Shown: piece after piece, positions 40,840 through 50,788 of the stretch
How the letters are laid out: every line of letters starts with the position of its first letter
Position numbering within the stretch: position 1 is the first letter of the stretch
Source of the DNA: Rhodobacterales bacterium HKCCE3408
GTDB taxonomy: Bacteria; Pseudomonadota; Alphaproteobacteria; Rhodobacterales; Rhodobacteraceae
Assembly: GCA_015689705.1 (NCBI GenBank)
Contig: WVSN01000002.1
Location: forward strand, 1 to 64,000
DNA length: 64,000 bases
Reading direction: 5' to 3'
Notes under the pieces: model-generated
What the model was told of the DNA's origin: nothing
The model's database searches: none
The model's input: the letters and a program-made list of their open reading frames with translations, nothing else
Program-made: the position numbers and the translations under genes

Positions 40840-41385
40840 ATGGACGAGACATGGCACGGCACCACGATCATCGGCGTCGCGAAAGACGGCAAGGTGGTGG
40901 TAGCCGGTGACGGGCAGGTCAGCCTCGGGCAGACGGTCATCAAGGGCACGGCGCGCAAGGTGCGCCGGCTGAAACCGGGCGGGCACGAGGTGGTCTGCGG
41001 TTTCGCCGGATCCACCGCCGATGCCTTCGCGCTGCTCGAACGGCTCGAAGCCAAGCTCGAGGCCGCGCCGGGCCAGCTTCAGCGCGCCTGCGTCGAGCTC
41101 GCCAAGGACTGGCGGACCGACAAGTATCTTCAGAAGCTCGAAGCGATGCTGATCGTGACCGACGGCGCGCAGCTCTACGTCGTGACCGGCGCGGGTGACG
41201 TGCTGGAGCCGGAATACGGCATCGCCGCCATCGGCTCGGGCGGGAACTACGCGCTTGCCGCCGCCCGCGCGATGATCGACGGGCCGGACGACGCCGAAAC
41301 CATCGCCCGCAAGGCCATGGCCATCGCCGCCGAGATCTGTGTCTACACCAACGGAAACCTCACCGTGGAATCGATCACGCCATGA
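40840..41385 (+). CDS. hslV: ATP-dependent protease proteolytic subunit HslV
   Basis: HslV is the threonine-protease core of the HslUV (ClpYQ) complex. The 181-residue protein has a short propeptide (MDETWHG) before the catalytic threonine in [11 protein letters not shown], then [10 protein letters not shown] and [14 protein letters not shown]. The start is fixed by GGAGGGCGGC immediately upstream of ATG 40840. The stop overlaps the next gene (ATGA). Its partner hslU is two genes downstream. Confidence 0.96.
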   Translation: MDETWHGTTIIGVAKDGKVVVAGDGQVSLGQTVIKGTARKVRRLKPGGHEVVCGFAGSTADAFALLERLEAKLEAAPGQLQRACVELAKDWRTDKYLQKLEAMLIVTDGAQLYVVTGAGDVLEPEYGIAAIGSGGNYALAAARAMIDGPDDAETIARKAMAIAAEICVYTNGNLTVESITP

Positions 41386-41864
41386 TCGAGGACATCCTCC
41401 GCGACGCGACCGGCTTTGCGACTGTCCCGCCGGCGGTGGCCGCGGCGCGGCTGATCGCGGCGGCGCTGATCGCGGCGGTGATCGGACTGGAACGGGAATG
41501 GCGTGCGAAGCCCGCCGGTCTCAGGACGCACATGCTGGTTTCGGTCGCGGCCTGCCTCTTCGTCATCCTCGGCCAGGAAATCAGCCAGATCGACTTCGGC
41601 ACGCCGGATCAGCAACGCAACGATCCGCTGCGCCTGATCGAGGCGGTGACCGCCGGTGTCGCGTTCCTGGCCGCCGGACTGATCTTCAACCGCGACGGCA
41701 AGGTGCAGAACGTCACCACGGGCGCGTCGCTCTGGCTGGCCGGGGCGATCGGCCTTGGCTGCGGCGCGGGCCAGATGCTGCTGGCCGGGATGGCCGCCAT
41801 CATCGTCGTGGTGGTCCTGTTCTTCATCCAGTTCTTCGAAAAGCCTCGGGACAGACAGGAATGA
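41382..41864 (+). CDS. MgtC/SapB-family membrane protein
   Basis: A 160-residue protein with about four hydrophobic helices and the family signature [27 protein letters not shown], which places it in the MgtC/SapB family. Relatives are tied to magnesium stress or to control of membrane ATPase in pathogens; the role here is unknown. It sits between hslV and a second membrane protein with ATGA overlaps on both sides, so it is translated as part of an hslV-to-hslU chain. Confidence 0.85.
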   Translation: MIEDILRDATGFATVPPAVAAARLIAAALIAAVIGLEREWRAKPAGLRTHMLVSVAACLFVILGQEISQIDFGTPDQQRNDPLRLIEAVTAGVAFLAAGLIFNRDGKVQNVTTGASLWLAGAIGLGCGAGQMLLAGMAAIIVVVVLFFIQFFEKPRDRQE

Positions 41865-42934
41865 CGGACATCAACCGCGACGATCTCCGCGCCGCGGTCG
41901 CGGCCGGCATGATGTCCGAGGCACAGGCGGCCTCGCTCCTCACGCTGGCCGAACAGCGCAGCGGCGTCCGTCAGCACATGTCGGGCCTCGACGAACCGTT
42001 CGAGCTGTTCCGGGGCTTCAACGAAATCTTCATCGTCGTCGGCCTCGTTATCCTCTGGGCCGGGTGGCTCGGCGTGACCGGGATCGGCATCTTCGGGAAC
42101 GAGGCCGGGTATACCGGCGCCGTGGTGTTCGGCCTGATCGGCATGGCCGCAGCCGCAGTGCTGTCGATCTACTTCACCCGGAAGCGCCGCATGGTCGCGC
42201 CGTCGATCTTGCTTGCCGGGCTGTTCGGGTTGTCCGCGGTCCAGGTCGGCGCCGGCATCGCCTGGTGGAACGATGCGGGCACGCCCGCGGCGCTGACCGT
42301 CTCGGCCGGCTTCGCGACGATCGCGCTCGGGTTTCACTACGCCATCTTCCGCGTGCCGATCACCGTCGCGCTCATGGCGGTCGGCGTGTTCGCCACCGCG
42401 TTCGGGGCGGTCACCATCGGTGGCACCCTGCCCCGCAGCGCCGAGGACATCTTCCTGCTGACGGCCGACGGGCCCTTCGCGATCCTCACTTTCGCGCTTG
42501 GCATCGTCGGTTTCGTCATCGCCATGATCTTCGACATGGGCGATCCGCACCGGGTGTCCCTGCGATCGCGCGCGGGGTTCTGGCTGCACGTCGTCTCGGC
42601 GCCCGCCATAGTGAACACCGTGGCGCTGACCCTGCTCGAGGTCGGAACCATCGGTGCGCAACTGGCGCTCGTCGTCTTCATCCTGATCCTCGCGATCGTC
42701 GCCATCGCCATCGACCGGCGGTCGTTCCTCGTCGCCGGCGTCGGTTACGTCGTCGCGCTGTCGCTTACCGTGCTCGAGGATGACGGCTTCATCGCCATTC
42801 TCGTGCTCGGCCTCGTGCTCGTGCTGCTCGGCGCGAAGTGGGAGGCGCTGCGCGGCTGGCTGATGAACCGGCTTCCCGTCTTCCCCGGCAAGGACCGCCT
42901 GCCGCCCTGGACCCTTATCCAAGGAACCCCATGA
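41861..42934 (+). CDS. Multi-pass membrane protein of unknown function (DUF2157-like)
   Basis: A 357-residue protein with a soluble N-terminus ([20 protein letters not shown], resembling the start of DUF2157 proteins) and about nine to ten transmembrane helices. No catalytic motif is seen. Start and stop each overlap a neighbour by 4 bp (ATGA), linking MgtC-like protein to hslU. The DUF assignment is from memory of the N-terminal pattern and is weak; the membrane topology is clear. Confidence 0.75.
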   Translation: MTDINRDDLRAAVAAGMMSEAQAASLLTLAEQRSGVRQHMSGLDEPFELFRGFNEIFIVVGLVILWAGWLGVTGIGIFGNEAGYTGAVVFGLIGMAAAAVLSIYFTRKRRMVAPSILLAGLFGLSAVQVGAGIAWWNDAGTPAALTVSAGFATIALGFHYAIFRVPITVALMAVGVFATAFGAVTIGGTLPRSAEDIFLLTADGPFAILTFALGIVGFVIAMIFDMGDPHRVSLRSRAGFWLHVVSAPAIVNTVALTLLEVGTIGAQLALVVFILILAIVAIAIDRRSFLVAGVGYVVALSLTVLEDDGFIAILVLGLVLVLLGAKWEALRGWLMNRLPVFPGKDRLPPWTLIQGTP

Positions 42935-44244
42935 CCGACCTGACCCCCCGTGAAATCGTCTCCGAACTCGACCGCTTCATCATCGGCCAGAAGGACGCCA
43001 AGCGCGCCGTGGCCGTGGCGCTGCGCAACCGCTGGCGGCGCAAGCAGCTTGGCGAGGATCTGAGGGACGAGGTCTATCCGAAGAACATCCTGATGATCGG
43101 CCCGACCGGCGTCGGCAAGACCGAGATCTCGCGCCGTCTGGCGAAGCTCGCCCGGGCGCCGTTCCTTAAGGTCGAGGCGACGAAGTTCACCGAGGTCGGC
43201 TATGTCGGCCGCGACGTGGAGCAGATCGTCCGCGATCTGGTGGATGTGGCGCAGGTCATGGCCCGCGAACAGATGCGCGAAGAGGTGAAGGCCCGCGCCC
43301 ACGACGCCGCCGAGGACCGGGTGATCGCCGCGCTCGCCGGGGACAACGCCCGCGACCAGACGCGCGAGATGTTCCGCAAGAAGCTGCGCAACGGCGAACT
43401 CGACGACACCGTGATCGAGCTCAACGTCACCGACACCTCGAACCCGTTCCAGGGCCTCGAGATGCCGGGCGGCGCCGGCCCGATGATGGGTGGCGGCGCG
43501 ATGAATATCGGCGACATCTTCGGCAAGGCTTTCGGCGGCCGGCAGGTCCGCAAGAAGATGACCGTCGCGGCCAGCTACGACATTCTTCTACAGGAAGAGG
43601 CCGACAAGCTTCTCGACGAGGAAACCGTGACCAAGGCGGCGCTGAAGGCGGTCGAGGAAAACGGGATCGTCTTCATCGACGAGATCGACAAGGTGACCGC
43701 GCGGGCCGAAACCCGCGGCGCCGATGTCAGCCGCGAAGGCGTTCAGCGCGACCTGCTGCCGCTGATCGAGGGCACGACGGTCTCGACCAAGCACGGCGCG
43801 GTCAAGACCGACCACATCCTGTTCATCGCGTCGGGCGCGTTCCACATCGCCAAACCCTCGGATCTGCTACCCGAACTTCAGGGCCGTCTGCCGATCCGGG
43901 TCGAGTTGCGCGCGCTGACCGAAGAGGATTTCGTCCGCATCCTGACCGAGACCGACAACGCGCTGACCCGGCAGTATTCCGCGCTCATGGCGACCGAAGG
44001 CGTCGAGGTCGGTTTCACCGATGACGGCATCGCGGCGCTCGCCCGGATCGCGGCCGAGGTGAACGCATCGGTCGAGAATATCGGCGCGCGGCGGCTCTAC
44101 ACCGTGATCGAGCGGGTCTTCGAAGAGCTGAGCTTCAACGCGCCCGACAAGTCCGGCACATCGGTCACGGTCGACGCGGATTTCGTCGAGGCGAACCTGG
44201 GCGAGCTGACGCGGAACGCCGACCTGTCGCGCTACGTGCTCTGA
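42931..44244 (+). CDS. hslU: HslUV protease ATPase subunit HslU
   Basis: HslU is the AAA+ unfoldase that feeds substrates to HslV. The 437-residue protein has Walker A GPTGVGKT, Walker [10 protein letters not shown], the pore motif GYVGRD and a C-terminal tail ending LSRYVL that docks into HslV. The start at 42931 overlaps the membrane-protein stop (ATGA). The 3' end overlaps the convergent ridA by 13 bp. Confidence 0.97.
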   Translation: MTDLTPREIVSELDRFIIGQKDAKRAVAVALRNRWRRKQLGEDLRDEVYPKNILMIGPTGVGKTEISRRLAKLARAPFLKVEATKFTEVGYVGRDVEQIVRDLVDVAQVMAREQMREEVKARAHDAAEDRVIAALAGDNARDQTREMFRKKLRNGELDDTVIELNVTDTSNPFQGLEMPGGAGPMMGGGAMNIGDIFGKAFGGRQVRKKMTVAASYDILLQEEADKLLDEETVTKAALKAVEENGIVFIDEIDKVTARAETRGADVSREGVQRDLLPLIEGTTVSTKHGAVKTDHILFIASGAFHIAKPSDLLPELQGRLPIRVELRALTEEDFVRILTETDNALTRQYSALMATEGVEVGFTDDGIAALARIAAEVNASVENIGARRLYTVIERVFEELSFNAPDKSGTSVTVDADFVEANLGELTRNADLSRYVL

Positions 44245-44630
44245 TCGGCGATCACCGCGTCGACCTCGATCTCGACCAGCCATTCGGGGTTCACGAAGCG
44301 GTTGATCGCCATGATCGTGTCGACCGGCCGGCTGTCCTGGCAATACGCCTTGCGCGCCTCGATCGCCGGCTTCCAGTTGTCGATGTCGGTCAGGATCACC
44401 CGCGTCCGGACGATATCGTGCAGTCCCGACCCGGCGGCCTCCAGCGCGGCCTTGATGATCTCGAAACATCGCGTGGTCTGGGCGAACACGTCACCGACGC
44501 CGACGGTCTTGCCATCCGCATCCACCGGCGCGGTGCCCCCGACGGCGATATACGGCCCGACCCGCACCGCACGGCTGAAGCCGACGATGCTCTCCATCGG
44601 GTTTCCATTCGAAACGAGCTGTCTGTCCAT
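44232..44630 (-). CDS. RidA family protein
   Basis: A 132-residue YjgF/YER057c/UK114 protein. RidA members hydrolyse reactive enamine/imine intermediates from PLP enzymes, but many paralogues differ. The C-terminal signature [11 protein letters not shown] is present, and Arg in VRTRVIL matches the substrate-binding arginine of the family. ATG 44630 is preferred over 44636 because the G-rich ribosome site directly abuts the latter. It is convergent with hslU. Confidence 0.85.
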   Translation of the reverse strand: MDRQLVSNGNPMESIVGFSRAVRVGPYIAVGGTAPVDADGKTVGVGDVFAQTTRCFEIIKAALEAAGSGLHDIVRTRVILTDIDNWKPAIEARKAYCQDSRPVDTIMAINRFVNPEWLVEIEVDAVIADQST

Positions 44631-44659
44631 GCGCATCCCCCCTTTCGGAAGGGGACGGC

Positions 44660-45247
44660 TCAGCGGTTCCGCTTGAGATAGACGTAATACGCCCCTTCGC
44701 CGCCATGCTTCAGATGCGCCGTGCGGATGTCCAGCACGAAAGCGCCAAGCGGCGGCGCGGTCAGCCAGGACGGGACCTGGTGACGGAGAACGCCGCGGCG
44801 GATCGGGATCGGGCCGCCGTCATCCACATCCCGCCCTTTCCCGGTAATCACGAGCACCAGTCTCATGCCCCGGTCATGCGCATCCATGATGAACCGCGTC
44901 AGCAGCGGATGCGCGCGGGCCAGCGTCATACCGTGCAGGTCCAGCCGTGCCTCGGGCGAAAGCTTGCCCTTCACCATCTTCTTGTGAAGCCCGTGATGCA
45001 TCCGCACCGGCGCGGAGTTGACCCGATCGGCGACGGACGGCGCAAGGCGGGTCTCGATCCGCGGTGCGGCGGGCGGGCGGATGTCGATTTGCTCGACCCG
45101 GGGTCTGGCGGGTTTCGGGTCCGGGGGCCTGGCGTCGGACGCGTCGTCGGTCGTCGGTGCGGGCCGATGTCTCGGCGTCACCGTCTCGGCCACCTTCCCC
45201 CACACCGCGCGGTCCTCGTCGCTCAGCCCCTTTCGCCGGCGCGCCAT
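44660..45247 (-). CDS. Smr-domain protein
   Basis: A 195-residue protein with a proline-rich N-terminus and a C-terminal Smr (MutS2-related) domain: LDLHGMTLARAH, VLVITGKGRD and HGGEGAYYVYLKR. Smr domains are nucleases acting on DNA or RNA structures; this stand-alone type is common and uncharacterised in Alphaproteobacteria. Its start shares one base with the mltA stop, so it is coupled to mltA. Confidence 0.88.
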   Translation of the reverse strand: MARRRKGLSDEDRAVWGKVAETVTPRHRPAPTTDDASDARPPDPKPARPRVEQIDIRPPAAPRIETRLAPSVADRVNSAPVRMHHGLHKKMVKGKLSPEARLDLHGMTLARAHPLLTRFIMDAHDRGMRLVLVITGKGRDVDDGGPIPIRRGVLRHQVPSWLTAPPLGAFVLDIRTAHLKHGGEGAYYVYLKRNR

Positions 45248-46287
45248 CAGACCTCCGCGGCGAGCGCCAGCGCGTACTCGATCGGAAGCAGGACGATCAT
45301 CCGCCCGGTATCCCGCACGCGGCCCGCCGCGCGGCCGGCGGCATCGCCCGTGCCGTAGAACACGTCGGCCCGCTGCGGTCCGCGGATGGCGCTGCCGGTA
45401 TCCTGCGCGATCATCAGCCGGTTCAGCGGATCGGCGCCGCGTTTCTCGATCCAGACCGGGGCGCCGAGAGGCGTGTAATCGGGATCGACCGCAATGGTCC
45501 GCAGGGCCGTGATGGACCGGTTCATCGCGCCAAGCGGTCCGTCATTCGGATCGTCGATCCGCACTTCGCGGAAGAAGACGTAAGACGGGTTGTGGCGCAG
45601 AAGCTCCTCGCCCGCCGAGGGATTGCGCCGAACCCAGGACCGGATCACCTGGGCCGAAACCTGGTGCGCCTCGTAGATCCCGCGCCGTACCAGCTCCTGC
45701 CCGACCGACCGGTATTCGTGACCGTTCCGCCCGGCATATCCGACGCGGATCATGCTGCCGTCGGGCAGGCGGATGCGGCCCGACCCCTGGATGTGCAGGA
45801 AGAACACCTCGACCGGATCGTCGATCCACGCGATCTCGAGCCCGCGGCCCTCGAGCAGCCGGTCCTCCTCGATCTCGGCGCGCGTGTGCCACAGCCCGGT
45901 GACTTCGGGCGGCTGGCGATAGATCGGATAGCGGTACCGTGCCGTGCGCGTCCGCGATCCGTTCAGTTCCGGCTCGAAATAGCCGGTGAACAGCGCCGCG
46001 CGGTCGCCGCCGACCAGAACCGGGCGAAAGAACAGTTCGAAGAAGGCGCGCGCGTTCGACCCCTGCGTCTGCGCGACACCGCACAGCGCCGACCATTCCG
46101 CATCGGTCAGGTCGGTGCAGGTTTCGAGGAACGCCTCGAGCGCGGCGGCGTGGTCATCCTCGGCCCAGCCGTTCAGATCGGAAAATTCCAGCAGATGGAC
46201 CGAAACGTCAGGCGGCACGGATTGTCCGGGTGCAGAGGTGGCGGTCATTCCCGCGATCAGCGCTACCGTCGCCAGCCACCCCCGCAT
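45247..46287 (-). CDS. mltA: Membrane-bound lytic murein transglycosylase A
   Basis: MltA cleaves peptidoglycan glycan strands to 1,6-anhydro products in the periplasm. The 346-residue protein has an N-terminal signal sequence (about residues 1-22), the MltA barrel (LFTGYFEPELNGSR) and a C-terminal 3D domain with the aspartates of AQDTGSAIRG and ADVFYGTG. No lipobox cysteine is seen, so it may be soluble in the periplasm. It lies 3 bp after a Tim44-like gene and overlaps the Smr gene. Confidence 0.9.
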   Translation of the reverse strand: MRGWLATVALIAGMTATSAPGQSVPPDVSVHLLEFSDLNGWAEDDHAAALEAFLETCTDLTDAEWSALCGVAQTQGSNARAFFELFFRPVLVGGDRAALFTGYFEPELNGSRTRTARYRYPIYRQPPEVTGLWHTRAEIEEDRLLEGRGLEIAWIDDPVEVFFLHIQGSGRIRLPDGSMIRVGYAGRNGHEYRSVGQELVRRGIYEAHQVSAQVIRSWVRRNPSAGEELLRHNPSYVFFREVRIDDPNDGPLGAMNRSITALRTIAVDPDYTPLGAPVWIEKRGADPLNRLMIAQDTGSAIRGPQRADVFYGTGDAAGRAAGRVRDTGRMIVLLPIEYALALAAEV

Positions 46288-46290
46288 GGA

Positions 46291-46947
46291 TCATCCGTCG
46301 GTCGCGACCAGGGTCCAGTTCGGGTTGTCGGCCCCCATCGCGCGGGCGAAGGTCCAGACGTCGCGCTGTCGCTTGATGACGTTCGGATCACCTTCGACCA
46401 CGTTGCCCTCGCCGTCCTTCACCACCGACGTCAGCTCGCCGACGAAGCGGACGGTGATTTCGCCCTCCTTCTTGTCGCGATCAAACGTCGCATCCTGAAG
46501 CACCAGCTCCCGCACGCCGACGAAACTCGCCTCGATCGTCAGGCCCTGCTCGCGGCGGGCGTCGATCACGCTCTCGAAGGCCTCGCGCACTTCCGGCGCG
46601 ACGAAGCCGGCAACCTCGCTCATGTCGCCGCGTTCGAAGGCCATCAGGATCATCTCGTAGGCCCCGCGCGCGCCGCCCAGGAACTCCGATACCGAAAAGC
46701 TCGGCTCGGCCAGCTTCATGGCGGCAAGGGCCTGTGCGGCCTCGCTGGAATCCTCGACATGGTCGGTGATATCCCGGTCCGGCCCGCCTTCGATCACCTC
46801 GAAGTCGCGCCGCCGGTCCGACCGGTCGGACACCTGCGATCGCGGCTTCTCGTACCCCTCGCGCGACCCCAGAACGGAGCGCAGGCGCAGGATGAGGAAG
46901 ATCGCGATACCGGCCAGAACCAGAAGCGACAGAAGAGGCGAGTTCAT
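46291..46947 (-). CDS. Tim44/TimA-like membrane-anchored protein
   Basis: A 218-residue protein with an N-terminal membrane helix (LLSLLVLAGIAIFLILRL), a charged linker, and a C-terminal Tim44-like domain (GARGAYEMILMAFERGDMSEV and WTFARAM...NWTLVAT). Bacterial relatives have the fold of the mitochondrial import motor subunit, but their function is unresolved. It is co-oriented with mltA and divergent from fxsA and secB, a neighbourhood common in Rhodobacteraceae. Confidence 0.85.
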   Translation of the reverse strand: MNSPLLSLLVLAGIAIFLILRLRSVLGSREGYEKPRSQVSDRSDRRRDFEVIEGGPDRDITDHVEDSSEAAQALAAMKLAEPSFSVSEFLGGARGAYEMILMAFERGDMSEVAGFVAPEVREAFESVIDARREQGLTIEASFVGVRELVLQDATFDRDKKEGEITVRFVGELTSVVKDGEGNVVEGDPNVIKRQRDVWTFARAMGADNPNWTLVATDG

Positions 46948-47061
46948 TGAGTGTCCTTCAGCGGGCGTTCAATTTTGGCACGTCAGACCATATGTAGGTG
47001 ACGCACCGGGACAAGTCCATCGAACCGGCTGCATTGCACTTGTTTGATCGGGAGACCGCGC

Positions 47062-47523
47062 ATGTGGCTCTTTCTGGCCTTTCTGGCCGTGCCGCTCATC
47101 GAAATCGCCCTCTTCATCCAGGTGGGCGGGCTGATCGGCCTCTGGCCGACGCTGGCGATCGTTGTTCTGACCGCGGCGCTCGGCACGATGCTCGTCCGGT
47201 CGCAGGGCGCACAGGCGATGGCGCGGCTGCGCTCCAGCTTCGAAGACCTGCGCGACCCGACCGAGCCTCTGGCCCACGGCGCGATGATCCTGTTTTCCGG
47301 CGCGCTCCTGCTGACGCCCGGCTTCTTCACCGACGCGGTCGGCTTTCTCCTGCTGGTGCCGGGCATCCGGTCGTGGCTCATCCGCGAAATCGGCCGCCGC
47401 GTCGAAGTCCGGCGGGTCCATATGGGTCGGCCCCCGCAATATCCGCGCGACGATGTGATCGAGGGCGAGTTCGAGGTCGAGGACGCGCCGCGCAACGGTC
47501 CGTCGGGCTGGACCCGGCATTGA
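47062..47523 (+). CDS. fxsA: FxsA family membrane protein
   Basis: A 153-residue cytoplasmic-membrane protein of the FxsA family, known in E. coli for easing phage T7 exclusion by the F plasmid. It has two or three helices (WLFLAFLAVPLIEIALFIQV, LWPTLAIVVLTAALGTMLV, ALLLTPGFFTDAVGFLLLVP). ATG 47062 is preferred, with GGAG about 8 bp upstream, over a TTG six codons earlier. It precedes secB by 55 bp. Confidence 0.88.
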   Translation: MWLFLAFLAVPLIEIALFIQVGGLIGLWPTLAIVVLTAALGTMLVRSQGAQAMARLRSSFEDLRDPTEPLAHGAMILFSGALLLTPGFFTDAVGFLLLVPGIRSWLIREIGRRVEVRRVHMGRPPQYPRDDVIEGEFEVEDAPRNGPSGWTRH

Positions 47524-47578
47524 GCCTTTCTGCCGGGGCTGCTAAGGCCCTGCGCAACCGATATTCAGGGAGTTTTCC

Positions 47579-48076
47579 ATGGCCGAAGAGAACGGCGCCG
47601 CACAGCCGGAAGGGCAGACGCCCACCTTGCCGAAGATGCAGGTCGTTGCGCAGTACGTCCGCGACCTGTCGTTCGAGAACATCGCCGTCCAGAAACAGGT
47701 GCAGGCTTCCGGCCAGCCCGAGATCAAGGTTCAGGTCGGGCTCGACGCCAAGAAGCGCACCGAGACCCAGTTCGAAGTGCTGGTGAAGCTCAGCGTCGAG
47801 AGCAAGACCAAGGAAGACACGCCGCAGACCCTGTTCCTCATGGAACTGGAATACGGCGGCATCTTCACGATCGAGAACGTGCCGGAAAACCAGCTCCACC
47901 CGTTCCTGATGATCGAATGCCCGCGGATGCTCTTCCCGTTCATCCGCCGCGTCGTCCATGACGTCACGCGGGACGGTGGCTTCCCGCCGCTCAATCTCGA
48001 GAACATCGATTTCATGGCGATCTATCGCAGCGAACTTCAGCGCCGCGCATCCACGCAGCCGAAGGCCGAGGCCTAG
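47579..48076 (+). CDS. secB: Protein-export chaperone SecB
   Basis: SecB keeps preproteins unfolded and delivers them to SecA. The 165-residue protein has the family core [21 protein letters not shown] and [20 protein letters not shown]. It is convergent with dnaQ, whose stop overlaps its 3' end by 4 bp. The secB-dnaQ-coaE-aroE-maf order is typical of the origin-proximal region in Alphaproteobacteria. Confidence 0.96.
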   Translation: MAEENGAAQPEGQTPTLPKMQVVAQYVRDLSFENIAVQKQVQASGQPEIKVQVGLDAKKRTETQFEVLVKLSVESKTKEDTPQTLFLMELEYGGIFTIENVPENQLHPFLMIECPRMLFPFIRRVVHDVTRDGGFPPLNLENIDFMAIYRSELQRRASTQPKAEA

Positions 48077-48780
48077 GCGAACCGGGACCAGACCAGCGTT
48101 TCGCCGGCCTTGTCCGCATCCTTGGACAGGCTCTCGCGAAACGCGGCATGGGCCGCTTCCTCTTCTGCGCTGATCCGCGGCGGAAGCGGCTCGGGCCGGG
48201 CATAGGGCCGCCAGGCCGTATCCGCCGTGCCCGGTCCGGCATTCGTCCCGCCAAGCGCGAAGTCCGGCTGCCGACCGCCGATCAGCTCCAGATAGACTTC
48301 AGCCAGGATTTCGCTGTCGAGCAGCGCGCCGTGCTTCTCGCGCATCGAATTGTCGATGCCGAACCGCCGGCACAACGCATCGAGCGAGGCCGGCGAGCCC
48401 GGGAATTTCTTCCGCGCGATCATCAGCGTATCGACGGCCTGGTCCATCGGCAGAAGCGGCCGGCTCGCCCACCGCAGTTCCGCGTTGATGAACTTCATGT
48501 CGAAGCTGGCATTGTGGATCACGAGCTTCGCGTCGCCCACGAACTCCACGAACGCATCGACGATCGCCGCGAAGACCGGCTTGTCGCGCAGGAAATCGTC
48601 GCCGAGCCCGTGAACGTCGAACGCTTCCTGCGGCATCGACCGTTCGGGATTGATGTACTGATGGTAGGTACGGCCGGTGGGGACGTGGTTCCACAACTCG
48701 ACCCCGCCGATCTCCACGATCCGGTCACCGGTCTCGGGATCGAGGCCGGTCGTTTCGGTGTCGAGCACGATTTCACGCAT
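48073..48780 (-). CDS. dnaQ: DNA polymerase III epsilon subunit (3'-5' proofreading exonuclease)
   Basis: DnaQ supplies proofreading to the replicative polymerase. The 235-residue DEDDh exonuclease has Exo[11 protein letters not shown] near the N-terminus, Exo[16 protein letters not shown] and ExoIII around [15 protein letters not shown]. Start 48780 overlaps the coaE end by 8 bp. Confidence 0.95.
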   Translation of the reverse strand: MREIVLDTETTGLDPETGDRIVEIGGVELWNHVPTGRTYHQYINPERSMPQEAFDVHGLGDDFLRDKPVFAAIVDAFVEFVGDAKLVIHNASFDMKFINAELRWASRPLLPMDQAVDTLMIARKKFPGSPASLDALCRRFGIDNSMREKHGALLDSEILAEVYLELIGGRQPDFALGGTNAGPGTADTAWRPYARPEPLPPRISAEEEAAHAAFRESLSKDADKAGETLVWSRFA

Positions 48781-49366
48781 CCTGTCCCCCGGTCAGCTTG
48801 CGGATGAGAGTCTGCACCTCCGCCCGGGTCTGTTCAAGGCTCCGGGTCTCGATCACATGGTCGGCGCGGGCCCGTTTCTCGGCATCCGGCATCTGTCGCG
48901 CACGGATGGTCTCGAACTGTGCCTCGGTCATGCCGGGACGGGCCAGAACGCGGGATTTCTGCGTGTCGGGATCGACACTAACTACCAGAACAGTGTCGAA
49001 CTGTGACGGATCGCCGGTCTCGAACAGAAGCGGGATATCCAGCACGACAAGCGGCGCGCCGGCATGGTCCTTGACGAACTCCGCCCGGTCCGCCGCGACA
49101 AGCGGATGAACCACGGCCTCGAGCCGTTTCAGCGCCGTCGGATCACCCGCGATCCAGGCTTTCAATGCCCCGCGGTCGATACCGCCATCGACCAGCGCCT
49201 CGGGGCACAGCTCCGCCACCGGCGCAACAGCCGCGCCGCCCGGTGCGTACAGCCGGTGCACGGCGGCATCCGCATCCCAGACCGGCACTCCTTCGTCGCG
49301 GAAAAATCCGGCAGTCGTCGATTTGCCCATACCGATAGACCCGGTCAGGCCGAGCACATGGGTCAT
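48773..49366 (-). CDS. coaE: Dephospho-CoA kinase
   Basis: CoaE phosphorylates dephospho-CoA, the last step of coenzyme A synthesis. The 197-residue P-loop kinase starts [20 protein letters not shown] and has the VLDIPLLFE strand. It overlaps aroE (ATGA, 49363-49366) upstream and dnaQ downstream. Confidence 0.95.
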   Translation of the reverse strand: MTHVLGLTGSIGMGKSTTAGFFRDEGVPVWDADAAVHRLYAPGGAAVAPVAELCPEALVDGGIDRGALKAWIAGDPTALKRLEAVVHPLVAADRAEFVKDHAGAPLVVLDIPLLFETGDPSQFDTVLVVSVDPDTQKSRVLARPGMTEAQFETIRARQMPDAEKRARADHVIETRSLEQTRAEVQTLIRKLTGGQDA

Positions 49367-50196
49367 GCCGACAGGACTGCGCGCCGCAGCGCCTCGTCCA
49401 CTTCGGGCTTGTGACCGAACCAGCGTTCGAAGCCCGGCGCCGCCTGGTGCAGCAGCATCCCGAGCCCGTCGACCGTCCGTGCGCCAAGCTCGTCGGCGCG
49501 GGCGAGGAAATCGGTGATCAGCGGCGTATAGACGATGTCCGTCACGATGGTCCCGGGCCGGATTCCCGAAAGATCGATATTCAGGGGCTGGCTGCCCTTC
49601 ATCCCGAGAGAGGTCGTGTTAACGACGGTATGGACCTCGGGCAGCGCCGAAGGCAGGCGCGTCCAGTCCAGAAGCTCGACCCGCGCGCCAAGATGGTCGC
49701 GCAGCGCCTCGGCCCGGGCGCGGGTCCGGTTCGCCAGGATCACGCGCGGGACGCCTTCGCCCAGAAGCGCTGACACGATCGCCCGGCTCGCCCCGCCCGC
49801 CCCGAGGACAAGGACCGGCCCCTCGGACGGCGCCCAGTCCGGGATAGACTGGCGGATATTGGCGATGAAGCCGACGCCGTCGGTATTGTCCGCCTGAAGC
49901 TTGCCCGACGAGGTGAAGGTCAGCGTGTTCGCCGCCCCGATCAGCGCCGCGCGGTCGGTCACGGAATCGGCCAGCGCCAGCGCCTGTTCCTTGTGCGGGA
50001 TGGTCACGTTCACGCCGCGAAAACCCATATTCGGCAGGGCCTTGAGCACCGTCGCCAGATTGTCCTGGGTCACGTGCAGCGGCACGTAATACCCCCGGAT
50101 CCCGTAGCGCGACAGCCAGTGGCCGTGCAGCACGGGCGACTTTGAATGGCCGACCGGATCTCCGATCACGCCGGCCAGCGGCACGCGATCAGTCAT
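49363..50196 (-). CDS. aroE: Shikimate dehydrogenase
   Basis: AroE reduces 3-dehydroshikimate with NADPH in aromatic amino acid synthesis. The 277-residue protein carries the substrate motif GHSKSP, the catalytic lysine in NVTIPHKE, the NADP loop VLGAGGASRAI and ANRTRAR. Start 50196 overlaps the maf stop by 8 bp; the longer frame is maf read out of frame. Confidence 0.95.
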   Translation of the reverse strand: MTDRVPLAGVIGDPVGHSKSPVLHGHWLSRYGIRGYYVPLHVTQDNLATVLKALPNMGFRGVNVTIPHKEQALALADSVTDRAALIGAANTLTFTSSGKLQADNTDGVGFIANIRQSIPDWAPSEGPVLVLGAGGASRAIVSALLGEGVPRVILANRTRARAEALRDHLGARVELLDWTRLPSALPEVHTVVNTTSLGMKGSQPLNIDLSGIRPGTIVTDIVYTPLITDFLARADELGARTVDGLGMLLHQAAPGFERWFGHKPEVDEALRRAVLSA

Positions 50197-50788
50197 CGAC
50201 GAACTCCCCCCGGCGCTCAAGATAAGCGCAAAGCTCGAGCAGCGGCAGACCGAGGATGGTGAAATGGTCGCCACTGATGCGTTCGAACAACCGTGGCCCT
50301 TCCTGCTCGAGCTTGTAGGCTCCGACGCTGTCGGACACCTCCGGCCAGTTGCGGTTCAGATAGGCCTCGATGAAGCTCTCGCTCAGCGGTTTCATCCAGA
50401 GCCGCGCCTCGGTGACGACGCGCCAGACCGGCCGCGCCTCCTCGGCGACGACGCAGGCGGTGATCAGCCGGTGTTCGCGCCCGGCGAGCTGGCGAAGCTG
50501 CGCCGCCGCGCCCTCTCGCCCCTCGGGCTTCGACAGGATGACGCCGCCAAGCGCCAGGATCTGGTCGCAGCCGATCACCCGCAGCTCCGCGTCCTTCCGC
50601 GCGATTTTCAGCGCCTTCTGCTCGGCCAGGGCGTCGGCGATATCCCGGGGCGGCGCGCCTTCGGCCAGCATCGAATCCCGGATCGCGGCCTCGTCGATCC
50701 GCGCCGGCATCACCTCGAAGGTCAGCCCGATCCGGGTCAGAAGGTCGGCGCGGATGGTCGATCCGGAGGCGAGGACGAGGCGGGGCAT
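50189..50788 (-). CDS. maf: Maf-family nucleotide pyrophosphatase
   Basis: A 199-residue Maf/YhdE protein, hydrolysing non-canonical or modified NTPs. It begins LVLASGSTIRADLL and has the VIGCDQILAL segment with the catalytic acid and the end GDHFTILGLPLLEL. The start MPRLVLAS at 50788 is set by family length; no good ribosome site is visible. It is the last gene before the candidate origin gap. Confidence 0.92.
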   Translation of the reverse strand: MPRLVLASGSTIRADLLTRIGLTFEVMPARIDEAAIRDSMLAEGAPPRDIADALAEQKALKIARKDAELRVIGCDQILALGGVILSKPEGREGAAAQLRQLAGREHRLITACVVAEEARPVWRVVTEARLWMKPLSESFIEAYLNRNWPEVSDSVGAYKLEQEGPRLFERISGDHFTILGLPLLELCAYLERRGEFVDD

